Part shown: piece after piece, positions 27,812 to 36,789 of the stretch
Numbering within the stretch: the first letter of the stretch is position 1
How the letters are laid out: each line of letters starts with the position of its first letter
Source: an uncultured Pelagibacteraceae bacterium
Lineage (GTDB): Bacteria > Pseudomonadota > Alphaproteobacteria > Pelagibacterales > Pelagibacteraceae
NCBI GenBank assembly: GCA_902572925.1
Contig: CACGHT010000002.1
Coordinates: forward strand, 1-64,000
DNA: 64,000 nt
Direction: 5' to 3'
Program-made: the position numbers and the translations under genes
The notes under the pieces: generated by a model
The model's input: only the letters and a program-made list of their open reading frames with translations
Databases searched by the model: none
Told to the model about the DNA's origin: nothing

Positions 27812-29209
27812 ATGAACAAAGAAAATAAATTAATTCCTGGATTACCCTCAGGTTTTGAAGATAGATGGAATAAAAAATTATTTCTCAAAAAAAGACTATT
27901 AAGGGTTATTGAGAAAAATTTTATTAAATATGGATTTGATCCATTAGAAACACCATCATTTGAAATTAGTGAAAATATAGGCTCCTTTCTTGCAGAGGAT
28001 GAGAGTAATCCTATGTCTGATGTATTTATATTTGATGATGGTGAAAAGAATATTACTTTAAGATATGATTTATCAAGTCCACTTGCTAGATTTGTTGCGC
28101 AGAATAATCAAGAGCTTCCTTCAATATATAAAAGGTATGCAATTCAAAATGTCTTCAGAAATGAAAAATCTGGAAATGCTAGGTACAGGGAATTTACTCA
28201 AGCAGATTGTGATATAGTCGGAAATGTTAATTCGGCACAAGCTAATGCCGAGTTGTGTAATTTGATCTCAAATACATTGATAGATTGTGGTTTAAAAAAT
28301 GATCAGTTTACTATCAATGTCAGTAATAGAAAAATCGTTCAAGGTTTAATTGAAGATTTAAAAATTGAAAAAAATAAACAAATCAAAGTAATGAGAGCTA
28401 TAGACAAACTTGATAAACCTGGGTTTGGTTTAAAGGGTGTTGAAGAATTATTAAAAAAAGAAAGAAAAGATAAAAGTGGAGCTATAACAAAAGGAGCAAA
28501 CCTAAGTGATGATCAAGTTTCTAAAATCCTAAATTTTTTAAAAATTAAAGATTTAAAGGAACTTAAAGAAAATTTTAAAAATCCTATTACCCAAGAGGGC
28601 ATTAAAGAATTAGAGGAATTATTTGAAGTTTTAAAATTTGGAAATTACTCTGATCAATTAAAAACTAATTTTACGATAGTTAGAGGCCTAGATTATTACG
28701 ATGGGTTTTGTGTTGAGACCAATCTGAATTTTAAGGCAAAAAATATTAAAGGTAAGGAAGTTGATATTGGAAGTATCTGCTCAGGTGGACAGTATAATAA
28801 ATTAATTTCAAGATTTAAGGGTGTAGATATTCCAGGGACAGGTGTAAGTATTGGTGTTGATAGATTGCTATTTGCAATGATGCAATTAAATCAAATAGAA
28901 GTTGATACACAAAATCCAGTTATTGTTTGTGTAATGGATGAAAAATATTTAAAAAATTATTACGAAATTTTAGATAATTTAAGAAAAAATAATATCAATT
29001 CTGAAATATTTTTGGATAGTAAAAAAAATCTAGGTAAGCAACTTACTTATGCTAACAAAAGAGAATGTCCAGTCGCAGTTATCTGCGGTGAAAATGAATT
29101 TAAAGATAATAAAATAACATTAAAAAATCTACTTGGGGCTAAAGGGGAGAATAACCAAATTACATTTCCAAAAGAAAATTTAATAAATGAAATCAAAAAA
29201 TTTATCTAA
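27812..29209 (+). CDS. hisS: Histidyl-tRNA synthetase
   Basis: A 465-residue class II synthetase. Motif 2 contains YAIQNVFRNEKSG and RYREFTQADCDIVG, the latter closer to the eukaryote/archaeal-like HisRS wording than to the common bacterial RYRQFHQ form; a later GLDYYDGF and GVSIGVDRL (motif 3) follow. The start chosen is the ATG at 27812; an in-frame extension upstream would run through tRNA-His and is not real. Such divergent HisRS proteins accompany tRNA-His without G-1 in alphaproteobacteria, and here the two genes adjoin. The end overlaps hisZ by 23 bases. Confidence 0.95.
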   Translation: MNKENKLIPGLPSGFEDRWNKKLFLKKRLLRVIEKNFIKYGFDPLETPSFEISENIGSFLAEDESNPMSDVFIFDDGEKNITLRYDLSSPLARFVAQNNQELPSIYKRYAIQNVFRNEKSGNARYREFTQADCDIVGNVNSAQANAELCNLISNTLIDCGLKNDQFTINVSNRKIVQGLIEDLKIEKNKQIKVMRAIDKLDKPGFGLKGVEELLKKERKDKSGAITKGANLSDDQVSKILNFLKIKDLKELKENFKNPITQEGIKELEELFEVLKFGNYSDQLKTNFTIVRGLDYYDGFCVETNLNFKAKNIKGKEVDIGSICSGGQYNKLISRFKGVDIPGTGVSIGVDRLLFAMMQLNQIEVDTQNPVIVCVMDEKYLKNYYEILDNLRKNNINSEIFLDSKKNLGKQLTYANKRECPVAVICGENEFKDNKITLKNLLGAKGENNQITFPKENLINEIKKFI

Positions 29210-30245
29210 CAAAATCCTTAGATCAGTTCAGTCTAAAGGATTTAAATATATTGAATTGCCATCAGTTATTGAGACTAATCATATAGTTCAAAGATCTGGT
29301 GAAAGTTTTAGAAAATTTATTTTTTCATTCACAGATCAGACAGGTAATGAATTATGTTTGAGACCTGACCTTACCATTGTGTCCTGTCTTCGATATTTAG
29401 AAAACAATTTAAAGGGTAAAGAAAAAATATTTTATAGCGGACAGGCTTATAGAAAATCTCAAAATAAAAAGGACTCTATAATTCGAAATCAGGTTGGTTT
29501 TGAGATTATAGGATCAAAAGATGAAAAAAAAGATGACAAAGAAATAATAGATACCTCACTTAAATCACTTAAAGATCTGAAATATTCTTCAGGCACTCTT
29601 ACTATTGGTAATGTGGAAATTTTTAATCTTCTAATATCTAAATTAGATATACCAAAAAGATGGAAATTAAGACTTACAAGACATTTTTGGCGAGAAGACT
29701 ATTTCAGTGATTTATTAAAAAGATTAGAGACAAATTCTGATGTAGATCCAACTATTGTTGAGGTTGATAAAAGACGATATTTAAAAATGTTAAAGGATGA
29801 TCAATCATCAATTGTTGCAGGCAGAACATTAAAAGAAATTTTAGAAAGGTTTGACAAAAAAATTAAGGACCCAAGAAGAGCAAGTAAAGGAAGTAATACA
29901 TCAAAAATTATTAAAGAGTTTCTAAAAATTAAATGTCCAATAAATAAAGCTGCAAAGGAGCTAAACAAATTTTTTAAAAAATATAAAATAAACCTTTTTG
30001 TTGATCAGAGATATTTTCCTGTATCAAAAAACAAAATATCTAAATTAAATGTAGTTTTCTCAACCGCCTTTGGTAGACAGTTAGAGTATTACACTGGCAT
30101 AGTTTTTAAGATAGACATTAAATCAAAGTCGAAAATTATCAATTGTTGTAATGGTGGTCGTTATGACAAATTAATTTCTGATCTTGGTTCAAAAAAACAA
30201 GTGCCAGCAGTTGGAGCAGCTCTTAACTTAAACTCTCAATTATGA
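29187..30245 (+). CDS. hisZ: ATP phosphoribosyltransferase regulatory subunit
   Basis: A 352-residue HisRS-like protein without a complete synthetase site. It retains the class II fold (RPDLTIVSCLRY, FYSGQAYRKSQ, a GGRYDKLISDLG motif near the C-terminus). HisZ associates with short-form HisG and confers histidine feedback. The presence of short HisG right downstream supports HisZ rather than a second HisRS. It overlaps hisS by 23 bases and hisG by 4. Confidence 0.93.
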   Translation: MKSKNLSNKILRSVQSKGFKYIELPSVIETNHIVQRSGESFRKFIFSFTDQTGNELCLRPDLTIVSCLRYLENNLKGKEKIFYSGQAYRKSQNKKDSIIRNQVGFEIIGSKDEKKDDKEIIDTSLKSLKDLKYSSGTLTIGNVEIFNLLISKLDIPKRWKLRLTRHFWREDYFSDLLKRLETNSDVDPTIVEVDKRRYLKMLKDDQSSIVAGRTLKEILERFDKKIKDPRRASKGSNTSKIIKEFLKIKCPINKAAKELNKFFKKYKINLFVDQRYFPVSKNKISKLNVVFSTAFGRQLEYYTGIVFKIDIKSKSKIINCCNGGRYDKLISDLGSKKQVPAVGAALNLNSQL

Positions 30246-30928
30246 AAAATTTAATAAATATAGGAATACCTAGTAAGGGACGGTTGAGAAAAGATGTTTT
30301 AAAAATTTTTACCAAAAAGAAATTAAAGCTTATCTCTGAGCGAGGAGAAAGAGATTTGATAGGTTCAATAAAAAATACATCGAACATAAAAATTTTATAT
30401 TTGCACGCTAGAGAAATTATTGAAAGATTAGGAGATGGCTCTTTAGATATCGGCTTTTCTGGTTTTGATTTATTCAAGGAAAGTGAAATGAATACTCAAA
30501 ACAAAATAAATGTTATCAAAAAACTTAATTTTGGAAAAGCTAATTTAGTTGTAGCAATACCGGATCCTTGGATCGATGTTCAAACAATTGCTGACTTAGA
30601 AGAAATTGCATTTGAATTTAGAGACAAAAAGAAAAAAAGATTGAGAGTTGCAACTAAGTATCCAAATTTAACAAGGGATTTTTTATTTTCCAAAGGTGTA
30701 ACTCAATTTAAATTGATTGATAGTCTTGGAGCAACTGAGGCATATCCTTTTACTGGTTCAGCAGAATTAATCACAGATATAAGTTCAAGCGGTGAGACTT
30801 TAAGAGCCAATAATCTTAGAGTTTTAAAAGATGGAGAGATTTTAAAATCTCAAGCTTGTATTTTTATTTCAAAGAGAAATGTTAAAAAGAAAAACTTAAA
30901 AAAATTTATTAAACTAATTACCAATTAA
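30242..30928 (+). CDS. hisG: ATP phosphoribosyltransferase, short form
   Basis: A 228-residue enzyme that joins ATP and PRPP in the first step of histidine synthesis. It has IGIPSKGRLRKDV, DIGFSGFDL, the PRPP-type segment in ATKYPNLTRDF and the SSGETLRANNL motif. It lacks the C-terminal regulatory domain of the long form, so it depends on HisZ. It overlaps rmuC by 4 bases, tail to tail. Confidence 0.95.
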   Translation: MKNLINIGIPSKGRLRKDVLKIFTKKKLKLISERGERDLIGSIKNTSNIKILYLHAREIIERLGDGSLDIGFSGFDLFKESEMNTQNKINVIKKLNFGKANLVVAIPDPWIDVQTIADLEEIAFEFRDKKKKRLRVATKYPNLTRDFLFSKGVTQFKLIDSLGATEAYPFTGSAELITDISSSGETLRANNLRVLKDGEILKSQACIFISKRNVKKKNLKKFIKLITN

Positions 30929-32094
30929 TTTAACTTATCTTTTTCCTCTTCAGGGTCTGCTATATCAGCTATATTTGATTGTTCTGCTGGAATCCCAGGT
31001 ATTTGTTTGCCAGGCATAACACCATGCTCATCCTCAAGTTTTTTAATTTGTTTTTCTAGTCCTTGAGACCCCCAAGATTTTGTAACAATATTTTGTAGTT
31101 GGTTTGCATGAGTTTTATATGATTGTAGTGCTCCTTTGATAGCAGTTTTTACATCTGAGTATTTATCAAAGATTTTACTGGCTGAAGTTATAATTTTACT
31201 AATATTTTCAATTTGTTTTTTTTCACTTTTAATCTGTTCAAAAACTTTAATCATATTCAGTAGATCGGTAGGGGATGATAAAATAAAGTTTGCTTTTAAA
31301 GCTTCAGTTTGAAGTGTTTTATCTGCATCAAGCGTTATCGAATATAAATTGGTTGCTGGAAAAAAAACAATAACAGATTGTAAAGATTTTATTCCATAGA
31401 GCTTATTATAATTTTTCTTAACTAAACCTTTTGGTCCAAATAAGTGATTTCTGACTGAAGCTAGATGGTCTTTAAGATACTGTTTTTTTTGATTTTCATC
31501 TTTCTCATTAATATATTTTGTCCAATGAGTTAATGACACTTTAGCATCTACTATATAATTTCTTTCTGGAAATTTTAAAAGCATATCTGGAATCACATCC
31601 TTATCTTTATTGTCATCAATGTCATAAGTTGTCTGTTTTTTTTGAGGGAAAAAATCTCTATCTTTTACAAGATTTGCACTTATCAAAAGATTTTCTAAAA
31701 TTTCTTGATTAAATTTTCCTTGATAAGTGATATTAGTTGTTAGCTTTTCCCACCAATTCGTATGACGCGCTATAGCTTCATCGTGTTTATTAATCGCTTT
31801 TTCAGATATGGATTTATATTCAGTTACTCCTTTGGTAATTTCATCAACCTTTTCGTAAAGATCTTTTACTTCACCCTTTTTTTCTTCAAGTTGATTAGTT
31901 AAGTTTTGTTTAGCTTCTACTGCAGCTTTTATTTCTTCTTCCCTTCTAGCTAAATCAATTTGAGATTTTTTTAATTCTTCCTCTTTAATTTTTAATTCAT
32001 CCGTTGGTAATTCATCTTTTTTTGGTTTTAATAGAAAAAACCAAACAATGCCGAAAGCTACAAAACCTACTATTACTCCTAAAATTGCTTCCAT
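30925..32094 (-). CDS. rmuC: DNA recombination protein RmuC family
   Basis: A 389-residue protein with an N-terminal membrane helix (ILGVIVGFVAFGIVWFFLL), a long coiled coil (about 30-120), then the RmuC nuclease-like domain with PDMLLKFPERNYIVDAKVSL (PD-(D/E)XK-like residues) and VIVFFPATN. RmuC limits recombination between inverted repeats and is thought to act as a nuclease. It shares its promoter region with the divergent MGME1-like nuclease, 52 bases away. Confidence 0.92.
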   Translation of the reverse strand: MEAILGVIVGFVAFGIVWFFLLKPKKDELPTDELKIKEEELKKSQIDLARREEEIKAAVEAKQNLTNQLEEKKGEVKDLYEKVDEITKGVTEYKSISEKAINKHDEAIARHTNWWEKLTTNITYQGKFNQEILENLLISANLVKDRDFFPQKKQTTYDIDDNKDKDVIPDMLLKFPERNYIVDAKVSLTHWTKYINEKDENQKKQYLKDHLASVRNHLFGPKGLVKKNYNKLYGIKSLQSVIVFFPATNLYSITLDADKTLQTEALKANFILSSPTDLLNMIKVFEQIKSEKKQIENISKIITSASKIFDKYSDVKTAIKGALQSYKTHANQLQNIVTKSWGSQGLEKQIKKLEDEHGVMPGKQIPGIPAEQSNIADIADPEEEKDKLN

Positions 32095-32146
32095 AACTTA
32101 TAGATAATTATTAAACTTAATAGTACAAGGTATTACTAAATTTACT

Positions 32147-32833
32147 ATGAAATGGAATAAAAAATATGATTATCCTACATCTTCAAGAGCAACTGTAGAT
32201 GGAATTAGAAGATATTTATTAGGAGAAAAGAAATTACCTAGTGTTACTTCAATTCTTGATGCTACAAAATCAGAAGAAGATAAAGCAGCTCTTGCCAATT
32301 GGCGTGAAAGAACAGGTCAAAAAGAAGCTGAAGCGATAACAAAAGCGGCAAGTAGCAGGGGATCTCAAATGCACAATTATCTAGAATCTTATCTTTTAGG
32401 TAGAGAAAATTTAAGTTTTTTTGAAGACAATGAACAATATAAAAAAATGGCTAAGGAGATAATTGATAAAGGATTAACAAATAGATTAGAAGAGATATGG
32501 GGAACCGAATGTACTCTTTATTATCCTGAAAAATATGCTGGTACCGCAGATTGTGTAGGAATTTATGAGGGTAAAGAGACAATAATTGATTTTAAACAAA
32601 GCAACAAACCTAAAAAATTTGAATATATAGACTCTTGGTTGTTACAGACCGCAGCGTATTCTCTTGCGCATAATATTGTGTATAACTCGCATATCGATAC
32701 TTGTGTAATTTTAGTTTGCACTGTAGATAATTTATTCCAAGAATTTAAAATTAAAGGTCCTGAATTAACAACTTATCAAAACTTGTTTTTAGGAAGATTA
32801 AAAAAATTTCATGAGCTTTCAAATTTGAATTAG
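32147..32833 (+). CDS. MGME1-like PD-(D/E)XK exonuclease
   Basis: A 228-residue single-domain nuclease. It starts with LPSVTSILDAT (about 30-40), has an RGSQMHNYLE helix, the metal-binding Asp135 in AGTADC, the DxK of IIDFKQS (Asp148, Lys150), and a RecB-type QxxxY motif in LLQTAAY (Gln167, Tyr171). The order and wording (PSVT start, DCV, IDxKxSxKPKxF, QxxAY) match what I recall of human MGME1, the mitochondrial single-strand DNA exonuclease. It probably trims ssDNA ends. It precedes exonuclease I by 19 bases. Confidence 0.82.
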   Translation: MKWNKKYDYPTSSRATVDGIRRYLLGEKKLPSVTSILDATKSEEDKAALANWRERTGQKEAEAITKAASSRGSQMHNYLESYLLGRENLSFFEDNEQYKKMAKEIIDKGLTNRLEEIWGTECTLYYPEKYAGTADCVGIYEGKETIIDFKQSNKPKKFEYIDSWLLQTAAYSLAHNIVYNSHIDTCVILVCTVDNLFQEFKIKGPELTTYQNLFLGRLKKFHELSNLN

Positions 32834-32852
32834 GTACTTATATTAGAAAATA

Positions 32853-34289
32853 ATGGATAAGATTGTAATTTACGATACTGAAACTACAAATTCAACAATA
32901 TGGGGATCTATAATTGAAGTTGGAGCTGTTGTAGTCGATAAAAATTTAAAAGAAATTGGAAAATTAAATATAAGAGGGAGAATGCCCGAAGGTGAAGTCC
33001 CAAGTGCAAAGGCCTTACTTGTTAATTCAACTAGTATTGATTTGTTGACTAAAGGCAATTATTCACATTATGATTTTTTAGGTGCTGTTGAAAATTTTTT
33101 TTCAAAATGTGCCCCAGCAATGTTTATGGGATGGTCCAATTTAAATTTTGATCGAAGGATGTTTCATTTTAATTTTTTTAAGGGTAATCGTTATCCTTAC
33201 GCTACTCACTCATCACCTAACAGTGAACATGATGGTTTACACATAGCTAGGGCTGCTCAAACCTTAAATTCTGAGACTTTAAAAACAGAATTAACTGAAG
33301 CAGGAAACCCAAGCCTAGCATTAGAATCTTTATCAAGAATGCAAGGTTTTGACACCTCAGCAAGTCACACTGCCTATGTAGATGCTCAAAATTCATTGAA
33401 GGTCCTTCGAATTATTAAGGATAAACATAAGGAAAATTGGGAAACATTTTTAAAAACATCAACAAAAACAAGCGTAGAAACGTTTTTAAAAAATGAAGGC
33501 ATATATTCTATTTTTGAAAATGTTAAGGGTAGAAATATGATGTATCTCACTTGTACACTACATCCTAATCACTGTTTTCATCCATCTTATGCATCGTGGG
33601 GATATGTTTGGGATTTAAGAAGAGATCCAGAACCACTATTAAACTTACCCCTAAATCAATTAAAAGATATTCTAAAGAAATATAGCCCAAAAGCTTTGAG
33701 AGTTTTAAAAACTAATAAAGCTCCAGTAATTTTGGATAAAGAGTTTGCCTTAAAACAAAAACCCTATTCAGACCTAGATTTAGAAACAATAAAAAAGAGA
33801 GCACAAATGGTCAGAAACAGTGAAAATTTTTGTAAAAATATACAAATTATAAATAGAGAGGCAGCGGAGGAAAAAGAACAAACTAAAACCCAAGAAGATC
33901 TATTACCTGAAGAAACTTTGTATGAAAAATTTATTCCTAATAAAGATACTGCTCTTTTTAAAACCTGGCATAGTTCATCTTGGGAAGATAAGTTGAGATT
34001 GCTTGATAAATTTACAGACAAAAGATGTAGTTGGTTTGGACAAAAAATTATTTATCAGGAAGCGCCCCAAATTTTACCACCTGATTTATATAAAAATATT
34101 AAAAGTGAAATTGCTAGACGTATATTGAGTAAGAATAAGGAAAAATGGCAAACTGTTAATATGGCATACAATGAAATCGACTATTTGAGAGATCAAGCAG
34201 ATAAAAGAGATGATAAAAATGAATTAAATAAACTAGACGAAATAAATGATTTTATTATGTCTATTGAAAAGAAATATGAAATTGCCTAG
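32853..34289 (+). CDS. sbcB: Exodeoxyribonuclease I-like protein (SbcB family)
   Basis: A 478-residue exonuclease, near the 475 residues of E. coli exonuclease I. The DEDD nuclease domain shows IYDTETT (ExoI), WSNLNFDRRMF (ExoII) and SHTAYVDAQNSL (ExoIII with the catalytic His). The SH3-like and helical C-terminal parts follow, including an acidic linker rich in Glu. It degrades single-strand DNA 3' to 5' in repair and recombination. It appears co-transcribed with the MGME1-like nuclease and thioredoxin. Confidence 0.9.
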   Translation: MDKIVIYDTETTNSTIWGSIIEVGAVVVDKNLKEIGKLNIRGRMPEGEVPSAKALLVNSTSIDLLTKGNYSHYDFLGAVENFFSKCAPAMFMGWSNLNFDRRMFHFNFFKGNRYPYATHSSPNSEHDGLHIARAAQTLNSETLKTELTEAGNPSLALESLSRMQGFDTSASHTAYVDAQNSLKVLRIIKDKHKENWETFLKTSTKTSVETFLKNEGIYSIFENVKGRNMMYLTCTLHPNHCFHPSYASWGYVWDLRRDPEPLLNLPLNQLKDILKKYSPKALRVLKTNKAPVILDKEFALKQKPYSDLDLETIKKRAQMVRNSENFCKNIQIINREAAEEKEQTKTQEDLLPEETLYEKFIPNKDTALFKTWHSSSWEDKLRLLDKFTDKRCSWFGQKIIYQEAPQILPPDLYKNIKSEIARRILSKNKEKWQTVNMAYNEIDYLRDQADKRDDKNELNKLDEINDFIMSIEKKYEIA

Positions 34290-34323
34290 TTGACTTTAAT
34301 AAACAAATTAATAGAAAGGATTT

Positions 34324-34641
34324 ATGCTTATAGATTTTAAAGATGAAGATTTTGAAAATAAAATTAAAAGTGAGGACGTTTCAGTAATTCAATTTAGTGC
34401 AGCTTGGTGTGGGCCTTGTAAGTCCTTAAAACCAATTATGGATAAGCTTGCAGTTGAGTATAAAGACAAGGCTGGTTTTTATTATGCTGATATAGAAGAT
34501 GGTGGTATTAATACTGGAAGTGCTGCGGGAATAAGAGGTGTTCCAACAGTGATAATCTATAAAAAAGGTGTTGAGGTTGATAGAAAAGTTGGTGGCGTAC
34601 CAGAAAGCCATATGAAAGAGTTTTTAGAAAAAAATATCTAA
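34324..34641 (+). CDS. trxA: Thioredoxin
   Basis: A 105-residue thioredoxin with the active site WCGPC (residues 28-32) and the cis-proline segment RGVPTV. It has no signal peptide, so it acts in the cytoplasm as a disulfide reductant. A GAAAGG stretch lies 5 bases ahead of the ATG. Its stop TAA overlaps the folC stop (CTAA). trx next to folC is a standard alphaproteobacterial pairing. Confidence 0.93.
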   Translation: MLIDFKDEDFENKIKSEDVSVIQFSAAWCGPCKSLKPIMDKLAVEYKDKAGFYYADIEDGGINTGSAAGIRGVPTVIIYKKGVEVDRKVGGVPESHMKEFLEKNI

Positions 34642-35903
34642 TTTAAGTTTAATATTTCGCCAGCTAAATACAAAGATCCTGTAATTATTAATATATCATT
34701 TTCTTTAAGTGATAAGGACTTAATTGCTTTCTCAATATTTTCTTCATATTTAACATTTGAAACATTACTAAATTTTTCTTTTAATTTTTTACCACTGATA
34801 GCGTTTGGTTGATTTGGTATATCAACAGTAGTTAGAGACGAAATATCTTTAAAGTAGTTTATATATTTTTCATGATCTTTATTAGACATCATTCCTATAA
34901 TAAAATGTTTATTACAATCTAAAGTTTGAAGGTACTCATTTAAAACTCTAGCACCATCTTCATTATGACTTCCATCTAACAATAGTTGGTTATTTTTGAT
35001 TAAATTTTTAATTTTCCCAGACTTTATTTCTTGTAATCTGCCAATACTCTCAATTTTGGTAATTGCATTTTTTATATCATCATCTTTAACTTCTAAATTT
35101 AACTGCCTTATTGTTGCTATTGCTGTTGAAATATTTTCTAACTGAAACTGTCCAAGGATATTTGGTAATGGTAGTTTTAAGCCACCAAATTTATCTTCAT
35201 AATAAAAAAAACCATTTTCTCCATTAGAATAGCTATAATCCTCATTAAAGAACAATTTATTAGATAAGTTTTGTGAAATTGATTTTTTGATACTTTCAGT
35301 TGTTTCAACTGAATTTTGTTTAGATACAACTATATTAGAATTTAAAAGGGAGGATGTTTTTTCAAATACAATTTTTTCAATAGTTTGCTGATTTTTTGGT
35401 AACCAATCAAGATGATCTTTACTAATAGAGCATACAATACTCGCTAAATTATTTTTAAGAATATTAGTTGCGTCAAACCTATGAAACAAACCTGCCTCTA
35501 TTAGATTAATATTATCGGGATATTGAGCAGCTTTATAAAAATAACACGCAGTTAAAACTTCAAAAAAAGTTAAAGGATTTTGATTATTTATTTTCTCAAC
35601 TTCTTCAAAAAGATTGATTAATTCGTCATTATTTAACATATTATTATTAAAAATAAATCTCTCATTAATTTTTTGAATATGAGGACTTGTATAAACATTA
35701 CATTTTATTTTTGATTTTTTAAGAATTGAAAAAATTGCATTAATGGTAGATTGCTTACCATTTGTTCCTACTACTGATATTGCTTTTATTTTGTCTTGAG
35801 GATTACCTAATTTTTCACAGAGAATTTTTATACGGTCTAAACTTAAATCTATTTCTTTAGGATGCAGCTTTTGTAAGTGATTGACTATCTTCTGAAGTTT
35901 CAT
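34638..35903 (-). CDS. folC: Dihydrofolate synthase / folylpolyglutamate synthase
   Basis: A 421-residue Mur-ligase-like enzyme that adds glutamate to dihydropteroate or folates. It has HPKEIDLSLDRIKIL near the start, the P-loop VVGTNGKQST (usual GTNGKGS, so one Gly is Gln here), an SISKDHLDWL metal-binding block and a DGSHNEDGARVL motif. Its start lies 47 bases inside the 3' end of accD, and no alternative start removes this overlap without losing conserved sequence. Confidence 0.93.
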   Translation of the reverse strand: MKLQKIVNHLQKLHPKEIDLSLDRIKILCEKLGNPQDKIKAISVVGTNGKQSTINAIFSILKKSKIKCNVYTSPHIQKINERFIFNNNMLNNDELINLFEEVEKINNQNPLTFFEVLTACYFYKAAQYPDNINLIEAGLFHRFDATNILKNNLASIVCSISKDHLDWLPKNQQTIEKIVFEKTSSLLNSNIVVSKQNSVETTESIKKSISQNLSNKLFFNEDYSYSNGENGFFYYEDKFGGLKLPLPNILGQFQLENISTAIATIRQLNLEVKDDDIKNAITKIESIGRLQEIKSGKIKNLIKNNQLLLDGSHNEDGARVLNEYLQTLDCNKHFIIGMMSNKDHEKYINYFKDISSLTTVDIPNQPNAISGKKLKEKFSNVSNVKYEENIEKAIKSLSLKENDILIITGSLYLAGEILNLN

Positions 35904-36789
35904 TTTCTTCAGTGCTTATAACAGGTTTCTTATTTAATAGAATTGATAATAAAATCCTAAATTTTTCCTTAAGATCTTTTCTATCAACAATTAAGTCTAC
36001 AAATCCGGTTTTTTGCACGTAAGAGCTTTTTTGAAAATTTTCTGGCAAACTTTCTTTTACTGTCCCTTCAATGACCCTTGATCCAGCAAAAGCTATTAAA
36101 GCATGATCTGATTCTGCAATATGTAAGTCTCCTAACATTGCATACGAAGCTGTTATTCCACCTGCAGTAGGATCTGTTAAACATACTAAGTATGGAAGCT
36201 TATTTTTTTTAAGTTCATTTATTGCCATTGTTGTTCTAGTCATTTGAGATAAAGAAATTAAACTTTCCATCATCCTCATACCTCCTCCTGAGCTAAAGCA
36301 AACAAACGGAGTATTATTTTCAATTGCATGCTGAACACCAAAGAGGAATGCCTCACCTTCAGCTGCTGCCATCGAAGCTCCTAAAAATTCAAAATCTGAT
36401 GCTACTGCAGTGATTTTAATATCATCTATTTTTCCAGAAACGACCATCATACCACAATCCATTCCAGTTTTTTTTCTAGCACTTTTTAATCTTTCTTTAT
36501 AGGGTTTAGAGTCTGTCCAGTTCAAAGGATCATCTTTTGGAATTGGTGTTTGAAAAATTTCATAATTATTTTTTCCAAATAGAATATCAAATCTTTGTTT
36601 TGGTTTAATTCTATGGTGTTTGTTACAATCAGGACATACCCAAAGCTTTTCCTCCAAATCTTTTTTTAAAATTGGACCTTTGCAGCATGAAGTCCAATCG
36701 CTGTTAGCAACATCTTCTTTTGTAGCTCTTTTATGTATGGCAGTTTTGATCTTTTCACCTGCTTTAATTATTTTTGTAATCCAATTCAT
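35857..36789 (-). CDS. accD: Acetyl-CoA carboxylase carboxyltransferase subunit beta
   Basis: A 310-residue subunit that with AccA transfers CO2 from biotin to acetyl-CoA. An N-terminal zinc ribbon (SCCKGP with CPDCNKHHR) is followed by the crotonase-like core with FSSGGGMRMMESLISLSQM and DPTAGGITASYAMLGD. The ATG overlaps the trpA stop (ATGA). Order trpF-trpB-trpA-accD-folC is standard in alphaproteobacteria. accA is at 57503. Confidence 0.96.
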   Translation of the reverse strand: MNWITKIIKAGEKIKTAIHKRATKEDVANSDWTSCCKGPILKKDLEEKLWVCPDCNKHHRIKPKQRFDILFGKNNYEIFQTPIPKDDPLNWTDSKPYKERLKSARKKTGMDCGMMVVSGKIDDIKITAVASDFEFLGASMAAAEGEAFLFGVQHAIENNTPFVCFSSGGGMRMMESLISLSQMTRTTMAINELKKNKLPYLVCLTDPTAGGITASYAMLGDLHIAESDHALIAFAGSRVIEGTVKESLPENFQKSSYVQKTGFVDLIVDRKDLKEKFRILLSILLNKKPVISTEENETSEDSQSLTKAAS

